A stretch of 64,000 nucleotides of DNA from JAAEPI01 sp964352625 (GCA_964352625.1 CAYGSD010000009.1:62001-126000); one strand, 5' to 3'. Shown: positions 1-8,946, counted from the first letter of the stretch. The notes: generated by a model not told the origin, from the letters alone. A program made the numbers and translations.

Positions 1-339
1 CCATCCTTTGTGGAGCGATACGCCGAGGTGATGGGCTTTATACTTTCAGCGTTTATTCTTCTGTTCGGTTTGGTTGCCAGTTTGAAAGCGACCATACAGC
101 AAAGAAAGAAAGACCGGATGGATGAATACTATCGTGAACTCCTCAACTTGAAGGAGGATTTTCACAAAATTCCGAATGACGAACTCCGCACTAAGTTGAC
201 CGATATGCAGAAGGTGGTGTTCGACTTACTTATCAGAGAAAAGTTGAGTGCTAATAATGAGTTTGTGATTTTCATGATGCTCTGGGACGAGCTTCATTCG
301 GAACTGTTGGGTGATGATGCAAACTCACAATCCAGCTAA
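1..339 (+). CDS. C-terminal end of a TAXI-family TRAP transporter solute receptor (5' partial)
   Basis: The reading frame is open to the window edge (P-S-F-V-E-R-Y precedes the first internal start codons), so this is probably the 3' end of a longer gene. Visible are one membrane helix (about residues 12-30 of the visible part) and then a charged, coiled region with a KKDRMDEYY stretch. From memory of the family, Bacteroidota TAXI receptors end in a PSFxERY segment, a helix and a basic cytoplasmic tail like this. The family assignment is therefore inference, because the ligand-binding part lies outside the window. The stop codon is 1 nt before the next ATG, which suggests translational coupling. 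Confidence 0.5.
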   Translation, partial: PSFVERYAEVMGFILSAFILLFGLVASLKATIQQRKKDRMDEYYRELLNLKEDFHKIPNDELRTKLTDMQKVVFDLLIREKLSANNEFVIFMMLWDELHSELLGDDANSQSS

Positions 340-340
340 G

Positions 341-667
341 ATGTCAAATGAAAAGCGAGTTGAATTATTAAAAAAATTCATAGAAGAAGAACCTGACGAT
401 CCTTTTAACTACTATGCGCTGGCATTGGAGTATGCAGAATCAGACCCGGAATCTGCCATTTCAATATTTCGAAAACTTATTGTCCAGCACAAGGAATACT
501 TACCGACCTACTACAAATTGGCTCACTTGTTATGGGATACAAATCAAATAGAAGAAGCAAACAAGTTATTTGAAGCAGGGATAGCGCTGGCAGAAAAGCA
601 AGGTGACTTGAAAGCACTTGCCGAGTTGCGAGCAGCATTTCAAAATTTCCAGTTTGATATAGATTAA
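341..667 (+). CDS. Small TPR-repeat protein
   Basis: A protein of about 108 residues made of helical hairpins with TPR-like spacing (NYYALALEYAE, then YYKLAHLLWDTNQIEEANKLF, with a terminal AEKQGD helix). The chosen ATG sits 1 nt after the upstream stop. An earlier in-frame ATG at 311 would overlap the upstream gene and adds only a non-conserved leader. There is no signal peptide, so it is probably a cytoplasmic scaffold or assembly factor. It converges on dnaB, whose stop lies 1 nt downstream. The partner is unknown. Confidence 0.75.
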   Translation: MSNEKRVELLKKFIEEEPDDPFNYYALALEYAESDPESAISIFRKLIVQHKEYLPTYYKLAHLLWDTNQIEEANKLFEAGIALAEKQGDLKALAELRAAFQNFQFDID

Positions 668-668
668 T

Positions 669-2201
669 TTAGAACGGCTCATCGTCATCCTGACTAGGCG
701 TCTGACTTCCCTTGCTTGGAAGGGTGATGGTGAAATCAGAATTATCAGCCGAAGATCGAGGAAAGGCAGCCTCTCCAAAACCACCTGTTGACACTTCCAT
801 GTCGGCGAACTTGGTGAACTTCCCAATGAACTTGAGTCCCACCGTGTCGGTCTTGCCATTTCTGTGCTTGGCGATGATCACCTCTCCAAGTCCATTCAGC
901 GGCATGCCGGATTCGTCCTGCGTGATACCGTAGTATTCTGGGCGGTACAGGAACATTACCATATCCGCATCCTGCTCAATAGAACCCGATTCCCTTAAAT
1001 CCGAAAGTTGTGGCTTCTTGTCTCCTCCCCTAGTTTCCACCGCTCTACTTAACTGGGAAAGCGCAAGAACCGGAACGTTCAATTCCTTGGCAATTCCTTT
1101 GAGCGATCTTGAAATAGATGCAATTTCCTGCTCTCTATTTCCTCCCCCACTTTTTGATGAATCACCCGTCATCAACTGAAGGTAATCTATGATTATCAGC
1201 TTCACTCCATGCTGAGAAACCAATCGACGACATTTCGCTCTCAGCTCCAGGATACTCAAGGCAGGCGTGTCGTCGATGAAGATTGGCGAGTCTGACAATC
1301 TGGTGGTCTTGTGAAGCAATTGCTCCCACTCATAATCCGCAAGATCACCACGTTTAATTTTTTCACTCTCAAGCTCCGCTTCCGCAGAGATCATTCTATT
1401 AACCAACTGGACTGACGACATCTCCAAGGAAAAGATTGCCACCGGAATCTTGAAATCAACGGCAGCATTTCTAAGCGCAGACACCACAAAGGCTGTTTTA
1501 CCCATACCCGGCCTGGCGGCAATAATGACCAAATCGGATGGCTGCCACCCTGAAGTCACTCGATCGAGTGCAGAGAATCCAGATGGCACCCCAGTCAGAC
1601 CGTCCTTCTTGTCTTTCTTTATTTGAATCTCCTCAATGGCCTGATGCAAAAGAGAGCTCATCTTGTCGTAATTCTTTCGGATATGCGATTCTGAAACATC
1701 GAATAAAGATTGCTCTGTTCTATCCAAAAGCTTAAATACATCCATCGTATCCTCGTAAGCGTCCCTTTGGATTTGAGACGAAATACGAATCAGCTCTCGC
1801 TTAATGGATTGCTCCGCAATAATCCTCGCGTGGGTTTCAATGTTGGCCGCAGAATTTACCTTGGAGGTCAATTGAGATACGTAGTATGCCCCTCCAACTA
1901 ATTCGAGTTTTCCATTTTTGCGAAGTTGATGCGTGACTGTCTTGATATCGACGGGCTCGCTATTGTTGAAAAGGTTAACAATTGCCTCGAAAATGGATTG
2001 GTGAGACTCCTTGTAAAAACTCTCCGGATGAAGGATATCAATGACATTCGAAAGCGCATCTCGCTCCAGCATCAATGCGCCCAATACTACTTCCTCAATT
2101 TCGACAGCCTGAGGAGGTAGTTTACCTAACTGTTCAGACAAATTGGATGATCCTGTGGCGCGTTTGCTGGTGACTTTTAATGCGGATGACTTCTCTGACA
2201 T
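669..2201 (-). CDS. dnaB: Replicative DNA helicase DnaB
   Basis: Hexameric 5'-3' helicase that unwinds DNA at the replication fork and recruits primase. The N-terminal DnaB domain (about residues 30-130, starting PPQAVEIEEVVLGALML) is followed by a RecA-like ATPase core. The core has Walker A ARPGMGKT near residue 230, Walker B LIIIDYLQLM, and the motif-4 region SGSIEQDADMVMFLYRPEYY. The length of 510 aa is normal and no intein is present, although dnaB is a common intein host. The C-terminus has a short acidic, Ser/Asp-rich tail. It is monocistronic, with a -7-like box about 32 bp upstream of the ATG. Confidence 0.97.
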   Translation of the reverse strand: MSEKSSALKVTSKRATGSSNLSEQLGKLPPQAVEIEEVVLGALMLERDALSNVIDILHPESFYKESHQSIFEAIVNLFNNSEPVDIKTVTHQLRKNGKLELVGGAYYVSQLTSKVNSAANIETHARIIAEQSIKRELIRISSQIQRDAYEDTMDVFKLLDRTEQSLFDVSESHIRKNYDKMSSLLHQAIEEIQIKKDKKDGLTGVPSGFSALDRVTSGWQPSDLVIIAARPGMGKTAFVVSALRNAAVDFKIPVAIFSLEMSSVQLVNRMISAEAELESEKIKRGDLADYEWEQLLHKTTRLSDSPIFIDDTPALSILELRAKCRRLVSQHGVKLIIIDYLQLMTGDSSKSGGGNREQEIASISRSLKGIAKELNVPVLALSQLSRAVETRGGDKKPQLSDLRESGSIEQDADMVMFLYRPEYYGITQDESGMPLNGLGEVIIAKHRNGKTDTVGLKFIGKFTKFADMEVSTGGFGEAAFPRSSADNSDFTITLPSKGSQTPSQDDDEPF

Positions 2202-2232
2202 GCTTACGAATTGCTTAGGTTACTAACGGTCA

Positions 2233-2240
2233 CAAAAGTA
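2233..2240 (-). promoter_or_regulatory. Candidate -7 box for dnaB
   Basis: On the minus strand the sequence reads TACTTTTG, matching the Bacteroidota primary-sigma -7 consensus TAnnTTTG, 32 nt before the dnaB ATG. No convincing -33 TTTG is visible at the usual spacing, so only the -7 element is called. Confidence 0.4.
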
Positions 2241-2343
2241 GTTTGATGCATATTCCATCTGATTGTATTTTCTAAATAGAAACATACAAGTTCTCTACAT
2301 GCTTATCCACAATTGATAAGTTCAGTGGTTTGATGGCTTAAAC

Positions 2344-2351
2344 TATATTTG
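2344..2351 (+). promoter_or_regulatory. Candidate -7 box for the Mur-ligase-like gene
   Basis: TATATTTG matches TAnnTTTG and lies 21 nt before the ATG at 2373. It overlaps an alternative TTG start at 2349, which argues that translation starts at 2373. The nearest TTTG upstream (2329-2332) is too close for a standard -33 box. Confidence 0.4.
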
Positions 2352-2372
2352 AGTTCTATCTTAACCCAATAT

Positions 2373-2819
2373 ATGACAACAAGCCTATCCCAAATAAGAC
2401 ACCATCAGCGAATAGTAATAACCGGAGATCGCGCATCAGAGATATTTCGTCATTGTCAGCGTGTCTTAGATTTTCATAAGAAAGCATACGATTTCATATT
2501 ACCAGACGCTGAGCGCATTTCCGAAGGACCGATTGTTTTCATTATCCCTCGTGATAGTTTTCAAGAATTTGAACCGCATATCGCATTGATAGATCATATC
2601 TCTGAAGGAACTATAGATAGTTATGAGGCATTGGCAGATTCACTGCCCAAATCAGGTACGATAGTTTACAATGAAACGGACAAAGCAGTGAATGATATTT
2701 GCAGCAAAGAAAGAACCGATGTTCACAAGGTGTCTTATAAAAATGATCCCGAGGAAGCAGCAAAAGGACTTTTAAAACGAATTGGAATAAACGAGACTCG
2801 ATACGATCAGGCTCAATAA
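2373..2819 (+). CDS. Degenerate Mur-ligase (Mpl-like) central-domain protein
   Basis: This 148-aa cytoplasmic protein resembles part of the ATP-binding domain of Mur ligases, especially Mpl/MurC of Bacteroidota. IVITGDRAS sits where the P-loop GTHGKT would be. API/GPIVFIIPRDSF followed by EFEPHIALIDHIS matches the Mpl pattern of an xGDEYL segment then YKPHIALISGIAWDHI. SGTIVYNETDKAV matches the following strand. The P-loop Lys and the catalytic Glu/His context are missing, so ligase activity is unlikely. The assignment rests on remembered family patterns. Alternatives are a regulatory or scaffold protein for murein recycling, or a Bacteroidota-specific family of unknown role. It is followed 10 nt later by an exonuclease gene, probably in one operon. 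Confidence 0.55.
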   Translation: MTTSLSQIRHHQRIVITGDRASEIFRHCQRVLDFHKKAYDFILPDAERISEGPIVFIIPRDSFQEFEPHIALIDHISEGTIDSYEALADSLPKSGTIVYNETDKAVNDICSKERTDVHKVSYKNDPEEAAKGLLKRIGINETRYDQAQ

Positions 2820-2829
2820 ACTACACTCA

Positions 2830-3633
2830 GTGTTCAAACTTAACCTTACCAATCCATTAGTTGTTTTCGATCTTGAAACCACTGGCACGAGCATCTCTCA
2901 AGACAGAATTGTAGAAATGGCCATGATCAAGGTCTTTCCTGACGGAACCAAAGAGGAGAAATGTAGAAAGATCAACCCGACCATACCCATCCCTCCCGAA
3001 ACAAGTGCAATTCATGGGATTTATGATGAAGATGTGAAAGATGAGCCCACCTTCAAGCAAGTGGCTAAGTCGCTAGCAGATTGGTTGGAAGGATGCGATT
3101 TTGCCGGATTCAATGTAGTGCACTTTGACCTACCGATGCTGGTAGAGGAATTTTTAAGGGCCAACATCGAGTTTGAAATAGACAATAGAAAAATCGTAGA
3201 CGCTCAAAAGATTTTCCACATCATGGAAAAAAGAAATCTAACTGCAGCCTATAAGTTCTATTGCGGGAAAGATTTAGAAAATGCTCACAGTGCCGCAGCG
3301 GACACCCAAGCGACATTCGAAGTTCTGGTAGGACAAATTCAAAAATATGAAGGTCAGGAAGTATTCGATTCTCTTGGAAACAAACTTGGGCAAATTGAAA
3401 ATGACGTTAATTCAATCAATAGGCTTTCTCAAAACCACATGGTAGACCTGGCCGGACGCATTATTCTTAAGGAAGGTGTTGAGGTATTCAATTTTGGAAA
3501 ACACCGTGGAAAGCCAGTTGCAGATGTTTTGAAGCAGGAGCCCAGTTTTTATGATTGGATGATGAAAGGAGATTTTCCACTTGACACAAAAAGAAAACTC
3601 ACCAAAATCAAACTAAGTGGATTTGGTAGTTGA
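2830..3633 (+). CDS. DEDDh 3'-5' exonuclease (DNA polymerase III epsilon-like) with C-terminal extension
   Basis: The GTG start lies 10 nt after the upstream stop. The DEDDh exonuclease fold is clear: FDLETTGTS (Exo I, D14/E16), FAGFNVVHFDLPML (Exo II) and AHSAAADTQAT (Exo III with the H-x4-D pattern). Residues after about 175 form an extension with FNFGKHRGKPVADV and PSFYDWMMKGDFP, a module common behind exonuclease domains in Bacteroidota (DUF3820-like). It probably acts in proofreading or repair as a stand-alone enzyme. It is not the epsilon subunit by context, since no other polymerase III gene is nearby. Confidence 0.88.
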   Translation: MFKLNLTNPLVVFDLETTGTSISQDRIVEMAMIKVFPDGTKEEKCRKINPTIPIPPETSAIHGIYDEDVKDEPTFKQVAKSLADWLEGCDFAGFNVVHFDLPMLVEEFLRANIEFEIDNRKIVDAQKIFHIMEKRNLTAAYKFYCGKDLENAHSAAADTQATFEVLVGQIQKYEGQEVFDSLGNKLGQIENDVNSINRLSQNHMVDLAGRIILKEGVEVFNFGKHRGKPVADVLKQEPSFYDWMMKGDFPLDTKRKLTKIKLSGFGS

Positions 3634-3690
3634 GCGACTTAGTGCATTCCAAAACTTTGAATTATCTTCGGCAAGGCTAAACCAACCTAA

Positions 3691-4779
3691 ATGATCGGAC
3701 CAAAAAATAAGGCTCAACGCGTAGCACTGGCCTATTTCATCGGATTTGCCATATACTTCGGACTCGTTAGTCTGCTTATTTATTTCGAAAAAGATAGCAG
3801 TCAATCGGCACTGAATAATTACCAAAATGCCATATGGTATTCGCTGGTTACGCTAACGACCGTAGGGTACGGAGATATTTTCCCGGCGACACTCTATGGT
3901 CGGGCGATAGGGTACATTTTCATACTGTCAAGTTTGGCCTTTTACGGGCTATTAGTCGGACAATTCACAATGCTTATGACAACACTAAAGGAAAATCGAA
4001 AATTGGGCCACAATGGCACTGCATTTACTGACCATGCCGTCATTATTGGATGGAATGATTTCAGCAAGATGGTTGTGGATCAACTAATTGGAGTAAGTAA
4101 GAAAGTAGCTATTATCGTTGATGACAAGTCGGATATTGATAGCGTAATGGAGCGATATCCCGAGAGCTCTAATAAGATTTTTACCTTATACACAGACTTT
4201 GCCAATCACGACATGTTGAATAAAGCAAACATTGAACAATCATCGATTGTATTTGTGAATCATGGGAATGACACTGACAAGCTCGTCTATATCCTGAACG
4301 TGAAAAAAGTGTTTCCAAATGCAGATTTTGTTGTGACTCTAGACAATGGCGATTTGAAGCAGACATTCATTAATGCCGGGGTGATAAACACCATTTCGAA
4401 GTTCGAAATTAGTTCGAAGCTTCTTGCGTCTTATATTTTCGAACCAGATGTGGCGAGCTACAGCGAGTCCATCATGTCATACGCAAAGAGCGATGGAGAC
4501 TATGACATTAAGCAGTTCCTCGTGACCAAAACCAACCCTTTGATTGGGCACGCCTATCAAGATGCCTTCTTTGAAATGAAAAAAAGATACAATACGGTTT
4601 TGATCGGCATCACCAAGCGAGACAAGTTTGGTAATAGAAAACTCATCAAAAACCCTCACGGAGAATTGAAGATTGCTCCTGGTGACTACCTTGTAGTGAT
4701 ATTGAATGGCAAAGCCTTCAAACTACTAACCAAGCTATTTGGAGTGGAAGAAGGATACATTTCAAATAGAGCATCATGA
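3691..4779 (+). CDS. Two-TM potassium channel with RCK (TrkA-N/TrkA-C) domains
   Basis: Helix 1 (about residues 9-31) and helix 2 (about 72-97) bracket a pore loop with the selectivity filter TTVGYGD. A cytoplasmic RCK N-domain starts at HAVIIGWNDFSK, followed by a TrkA-C-like domain near residues 260-355 (NPLIGHAYQDAFFE ... APGDYLVVI). The Rossmann glycine loop is degenerate (GWNDFS instead of GxGxxG), so classical NAD binding is doubtful and Ca2+ or nucleotide gating cannot be read from sequence. Its stop overlaps the next ATG (ATGA), so the lipoprotein gene is translationally coupled. Confidence 0.9.
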   Translation: MIGPKNKAQRVALAYFIGFAIYFGLVSLLIYFEKDSSQSALNNYQNAIWYSLVTLTTVGYGDIFPATLYGRAIGYIFILSSLAFYGLLVGQFTMLMTTLKENRKLGHNGTAFTDHAVIIGWNDFSKMVVDQLIGVSKKVAIIVDDKSDIDSVMERYPESSNKIFTLYTDFANHDMLNKANIEQSSIVFVNHGNDTDKLVYILNVKKVFPNADFVVTLDNGDLKQTFINAGVINTISKFEISSKLLASYIFEPDVASYSESIMSYAKSDGDYDIKQFLVTKTNPLIGHAYQDAFFEMKKRYNTVLIGITKRDKFGNRKLIKNPHGELKIAPGDYLVVILNGKAFKLLTKLFGVEEGYISNRAS

Positions 4780-5192
4780 GAATTCCACTGATCATTTTTT
4801 CGATTTTACTTTTGGTTTCATGCAAAAACCGAGACCTAAATGAAGGCGAAGAGTTTCGACCAAGAGTTATCGAGGACAACTTTAAAGACTCACATTTTAC
4901 CAGAGTGAAAGTTGATGGAGTCGAATACCTAATGCTTGAGCGTGACAACAACAATCCGCATGAAGGCTTTGGATTTATGGCTTTCCGGGCCAACATCATG
5001 CTTGAGAAACAAGACACCTTACTGGCATACGTAAAAGCTATCGGGGATTTTCAAGTAAAAATACTTGCGGCTACTACTTCAAGTTCTGAGGATAAGGTGC
5101 AAGACGAATTCGATGAATTGTTCAATAAATACCTTAATCAGGAACAAAAAGAATTGGATAGATTGGAACAAGACAGCTTGCTTTCAAGATAA
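4776..5192 (+). CDS. Hypothetical lipoprotein coupled to the K+ channel gene
   Basis: 138 aa with a lipoprotein signal (ISLL-type hydrophobic stretch ending LLLVSCKN), so the mature protein starts at Cys16. The mature part is acidic and rich in charged residues, with a central VDGVEYLMLERDNNNPHEGFGF segment and a coiled C-terminal tail (NQEQKELDRLEQDS). It overlaps the channel gene by 4 nt. I do not recognise the family. Co-expression with a channel does not by itself make it a subunit. Confidence 0.7.
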   Translation: MRIPLIIFSILLLVSCKNRDLNEGEEFRPRVIEDNFKDSHFTRVKVDGVEYLMLERDNNNPHEGFGFMAFRANIMLEKQDTLLAYVKAIGDFQVKILAATTSSSEDKVQDEFDELFNKYLNQEQKELDRLEQDSLLSR

Positions 5193-5219
5193 AAAAAAGT
5201 CCCACTTAAAAAGTGGGAC
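5191..5219 (-). terminator. Terminator between convergent genes
   Basis: A perfect 9-bp stem (gtcccactt / aagtgggac, 5199-5207 and 5211-5219) has an AAA loop. An A8 run at 5191-5198 becomes a U-tract for transcripts from the minus strand (the GPP34 gene). It may also stop the plus-strand lipoprotein transcript, though there is no T-run on that side. Confidence 0.85.
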
Positions 5220-5247
5220 CCTCTCCTTACAAATTCTTACTTCTCTC

Positions 5248-5877
5248 TTACTTTCCGAAGAAGCTCTTCAAAGCACCTAGCGCACTGGAGAGATTGGCGT
5301 CCAAGGCTGGTGATGTATGCATATCTTTTGCAACCTTCACCGCATCTACCAAATCATCTCGATCCGGGAATACCTCCTCCAAAATGCCACAATCATAAAT
5401 AAGTGACATCAGCACCGCGAACGATGGAGTCGGCTTAGCGCTCTTGAATACCATCGCTTGTAGATTGTTTCTAATCTCCTGCTCGAATGCGTAATTAGCA
5501 TTATCCATTCTTTCAGAAAGTGGAATCCACAGAAGCTTTGTCTCCTCCTTTTGTAGAATGCCTCTCTGTGCCAATAGCTGATTGAAGTCATCCATAATAT
5601 CCTTGAAGTGATGCTCCAAGTTTTTGATTTCTTCCAATAATTCAGCTCCAGAATGAATTTTATGAAGCACCTGATCGAGAATACCATTCCCGGTTCCTGA
5701 GCTATCGGTCACTTCAATATGTCCATCAGAAAGCGTAATCTTCTTCTGGATATAAAGCTCCAAAACGACAGCACTTAGCAATCCAGCTACTATGCTTTTT
5801 TCTGCAGCAGCCAATAGTCTCCCCTCCTCATCATCGAGTGCTATCAAATAAAGGCCTTCAGCAATACTTAATTTCAT
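5248..5877 (-). CDS. GPP34 (GOLPH3-like) family protein
   Basis: 209 aa matching the GPP34 fold. The N-terminal LSIAEGLYLIALDDEEGRL is followed by a helical region (AEKSIVAGLLSAVVLELYIQ) and ITLSDGHIEVTDSSGTGNGI, where the eukaryotic protein has its phosphoinositide/membrane-contact loops. In eukaryotes GOLPH3 binds PI4P at the Golgi. The role in bacteria is unknown, and membrane association is an inference from the fold. It lies alone between two minus-strand transcription units. Confidence 0.85.
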   Translation of the reverse strand: MKLSIAEGLYLIALDDEEGRLLAAAEKSIVAGLLSAVVLELYIQKKITLSDGHIEVTDSSGTGNGILDQVLHKIHSGAELLEEIKNLEHHFKDIMDDFNQLLAQRGILQKEETKLLWIPLSERMDNANYAFEQEIRNNLQAMVFKSAKPTPSFAVLMSLIYDCGILEEVFPDRDDLVDAVKVAKDMHTSPALDANLSSALGALKSFFGK

Positions 5878-5949
5878 AATATTCTTTTATTCCGCTTAGT
5901 TCTTAATAATCAATTACCGCGAATTTACTCTGATTCACGGATTTAAACA

Positions 5950-7236
5950 CTACTTTTTCAATAAGCTCCCTATCGTCAATCCTTGAACTAGAATAGAGAA
6001 AACCACAACGCTGTAAGTAGTAAATAGAATAGTTTGTCTCACAGTTTCACTTATCCATTCAAAATCCTGCAACGAGAGTGCAAGAGCAACTGAGATACCG
6101 CCTCTCAAGCCTCCCCACGTCAGAATCTTAATGGTCCCTGGTTCGAATTTCCTGAAGAAAGACATAATCCCTATAGGAATACTTACGCCGAGGAACCTTG
6201 CAGTCAATACGATTAGAATACCGATACCGCCCATGATCAAACTGTCCATGGTGAAGTTCTCCACTATCACCAGTATTTCCAACCCAACCAATATGAATAG
6301 AATAGCGTTCAGCGCCTCGTCAAGCAAATGCCAAAATTTATAGACATACTCTCCTGTGGCATTTGCCAAGCTTTCGTCTCGTCCTTGATTACCAATGAAA
6401 AGTCCCATCACCACCATTCCAAGTGGACCAGAAACGTGCGTCATCTCAGCAAGTCGGCCTCCCACCATAACCAGAGTAAGTGTTACTAACACTTCCAACT
6501 CTACGTGATCGTTATCAATAAAATTAAGGAGTTTGAATCCAAGGTATCCAAAAAGAGATCCCAAAAGAATACCTCCAAACACTTCTCTACCAAACAACAA
6601 GGCCACATCTCCAACGGAAACATCCCCGCCACCATGACCACCATGAACTCCAGTCACTCCATTCTGAGCCATTGCTATTTGAAGGATTGTTAAGAATACA
6701 ACCACTCCTACTCCATCATTAAAGAGCGATTCACCCGCAATTTTTATTTCCAATTTTTTCGCTAGACCAACTTTCTTAACCAGGGCCAACACCGCAATCG
6801 GGTCGGTTGGGGAAATCAAAGCGCCAAACAATAGACAGTAGATCAGGTCTATTTCCACTCCCACAAGTGGGAAGATTTTCCAGACAAGAAAGCCCACTAT
6901 AAAAGTCGACATCAAGGTTCCCAATGTTGCCAAAACCAACACAGGCACCTTTTCTTCCATTAGTTTGCCAAGATCTACTGAAAGCGCCCCCGCAAAGAGC
7001 AAGAAGTTCAGCATTACGTTCATTAACACCTCCTGGAAGTCAAATTCCTTGACTATGTGTTCGGCAGCATTATATAATGAAGGGAAAAAATAGCCCGAAA
7101 TAAGTATCAAGAACGACATGATTAATGCAATGGTCATCAGACCAATGGTTGACGGAAGCTTCAGTACCGAGATGTTGATCAAGGTGAAGATGGCTGCCAG
7201 AAAGATTAACAGCGTGATTAAATCTAAGATACTCAT
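5950..7236 (-). CDS. Cation:proton antiporter (CPA1/NhaP type)
   Basis: 428 aa with about 12 membrane helices over the whole length. ALISPTDPIAVLAL and GESLFNDGVGVVVF are the CPA1 unwound-helix and ND (carboxylate pair) motifs for Na+/H+ exchange. A His/Gly-rich loop (GVHGGHGGGD, about residue 195) may sit at the membrane surface. There is no C-terminal regulatory domain, and the protein stops right after the last helix. It probably exports Na+ in a salty habitat. Substrate selectivity cannot be settled from sequence. Confidence 0.92.
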   Translation of the reverse strand: MSILDLITLLIFLAAIFTLINISVLKLPSTIGLMTIALIMSFLILISGYFFPSLYNAAEHIVKEFDFQEVLMNVMLNFLLFAGALSVDLGKLMEEKVPVLVLATLGTLMSTFIVGFLVWKIFPLVGVEIDLIYCLLFGALISPTDPIAVLALVKKVGLAKKLEIKIAGESLFNDGVGVVVFLTILQIAMAQNGVTGVHGGHGGGDVSVGDVALLFGREVFGGILLGSLFGYLGFKLLNFIDNDHVELEVLVTLTLVMVGGRLAEMTHVSGPLGMVVMGLFIGNQGRDESLANATGEYVYKFWHLLDEALNAILFILVGLEILVIVENFTMDSLIMGGIGILIVLTARFLGVSIPIGIMSFFRKFEPGTIKILTWGGLRGGISVALALSLQDFEWISETVRQTILFTTYSVVVFSILVQGLTIGSLLKK

Positions 7237-7394
7237 CTGATTCGATTATAGGATTTTATAAAGTTGGTAAGACTAAACTGTCGGCCAAAATAACCATAAA
7301 ACTCTTACAAAAAAAAAATCCCAGAATCATTGAAGAAAGGGATTTACGTGCAAATATTTGTGTTTATTGGGCTTTTCCAGTTAACCACACAGCT

Positions 7395-8885
7395 ATGAAA
7401 ATATTTTTGTTCTTGAAAAGTACGCTTTGGATTTTTGCGGCATTAGTGGTTGTGCTGATTGGATGTAAAACTCAGCAGCCGATATCCCCAAGCCAACGGC
7501 CCTTAGATCAAACAAGTCCTGCCAGCTCTTTTGTTGACTCAGCAGCCTACCAAACGAAGGTCGAAACCATATTAGATTCTGAGAAGGACGACCTGATTGA
7601 GAGTGATGAAAAATTCAACATCAAGGACTTTGCGGTGCAGCGTGATGTGATCAATTATCTTAAAAAATCAAAAGTATTTTCTACACACTTTACTGGATTC
7701 TGTCTTTTGGATGTTTCTAAAAATCAAGTAGTTGTAGATTTTAACTCTGACAAATATTTCACTCCGGCATCCAACGTCAAAATATTAACCCTCTACACAA
7801 TACTAAGAAGTTTTGGAGAAGAGTTACCAGGAGCACTTGTCAGAGAAACAGACGACACCTTGTTTGTACAACCCATTGGTGATCCTACCTTTCTAAATCA
7901 ATATTTTGCGAAGCACCCGCTTCTTGAAAAGATATCAAGAACCAATAAGCCAGTAAGTATTGAATGGCCGGAGGAGGCACTCGATAGTTTTGGAATCGGA
8001 TGGATGTGGGATGATTACAATTCTGGCTATATGCCAGAATTGAGCTGGATGCCGATCTATGGAAATGTGGTACGCTTCCAATACGATCGGTATAAAATAA
8101 AAGCCGAGCCTTCTTTATTCAACGACTTAGTAGAAATAAAAAGGAATACTACCCGGCGATCCAACACCGTCAAAAGATCACAGAATTTCAATTATTTCAG
8201 CGCGGAAATAAGATATCCCAATTGGAGTTTTGAGAAAGACGTGCCCTTTAGATACAGCAAAGCACTCGCAGCTGAGCTACTTGCCGACACTTCGAAAATG
8301 AGCATCAACTTTAGATCACCACAAAAGTTGAGAATGGACACGCTGTATTCTCAGCCAATGGATACTGTGCTTAGAAGGATAATGCAGGATAGTGACAATT
8401 TCCTATCCGAACAGCTATTGATAATGGCTGCATGGAAAAATGGATATACCGACCAAGAAAAATTCAGGGAGTTCGTAATCGACAGATGGTTGCCAGGAAT
8501 GAGTCCTGAATGGGTGGATGGATCAGGCTTATCTAGATATAATCTCAGCCGACCTATTGATCAGGTGAAACTGCTACAGAAGATTTATGATGAATATGGT
8601 TGGTCAAAAGTTCATAATACTTTCCCAAAAGGTGGCGAATCAGGTACCATAAAAGACTGGTACAAAAATTCACCTAACCCTGAAAATCCTAATAGACCAC
8701 CACAACCATACATTCTTGGCAAAACAGGGACGCTTTCAAATGTTCACAACCTTAGTGGGTTTCTAATAACCAAATCTGGGAAGCTTATGATTTTCTCATT
8801 TATGAATAACAATTTCGTAAGACCAGTGAACGAAGTGAAAGAAGGAATGCAAGAACTACTCGAAGGAATCAGGGACGCCTATTGA
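7395..8885 (+). CDS. dacB: D-alanyl-D-alanine carboxypeptidase/endopeptidase (PBP4, peptidase S13)
   Basis: 496 aa with a lipoprotein-type signal (ALVVVLIGCKTQ, Cys24), so it is probably anchored in the periplasm. The serine beta-lactam-binding triad is complete: SxxK in TPASNVKIL (near residue 127), SxN in DSDNFLSEQLL, and KTG in LGKTGTLSN. The large insertion typical of S13 enzymes lies between SxxK and SxN. The enzyme trims D-Ala or cuts 4-3 crosslinks during peptidoglycan remodelling. It is transcribed alone, divergently from the antiporter gene. Confidence 0.92.
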   Translation: MKIFLFLKSTLWIFAALVVVLIGCKTQQPISPSQRPLDQTSPASSFVDSAAYQTKVETILDSEKDDLIESDEKFNIKDFAVQRDVINYLKKSKVFSTHFTGFCLLDVSKNQVVVDFNSDKYFTPASNVKILTLYTILRSFGEELPGALVRETDDTLFVQPIGDPTFLNQYFAKHPLLEKISRTNKPVSIEWPEEALDSFGIGWMWDDYNSGYMPELSWMPIYGNVVRFQYDRYKIKAEPSLFNDLVEIKRNTTRRSNTVKRSQNFNYFSAEIRYPNWSFEKDVPFRYSKALAAELLADTSKMSINFRSPQKLRMDTLYSQPMDTVLRRIMQDSDNFLSEQLLIMAAWKNGYTDQEKFREFVIDRWLPGMSPEWVDGSGLSRYNLSRPIDQVKLLQKIYDEYGWSKVHNTFPKGGESGTIKDWYKNSPNPENPNRPPQPYILGKTGTLSNVHNLSGFLITKSGKLMIFSFMNNNFVRPVNEVKEGMQELLEGIRDAY

Positions 8886-8946
8886 TTCTTTTTTTCTCAG
8901 CACTTTATTCTGTATTTTCCCCTCAGATTTTCACCAATCAAACCTT

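Noticed and set aside
7237..7394. Riboswitch or sRNA between the antiporter and dacB genes
   Set aside because: Only a weak inverted repeat (aaatccc...gggattt) and the palindrome caaatatttg are visible, without a recognisable aptamer.
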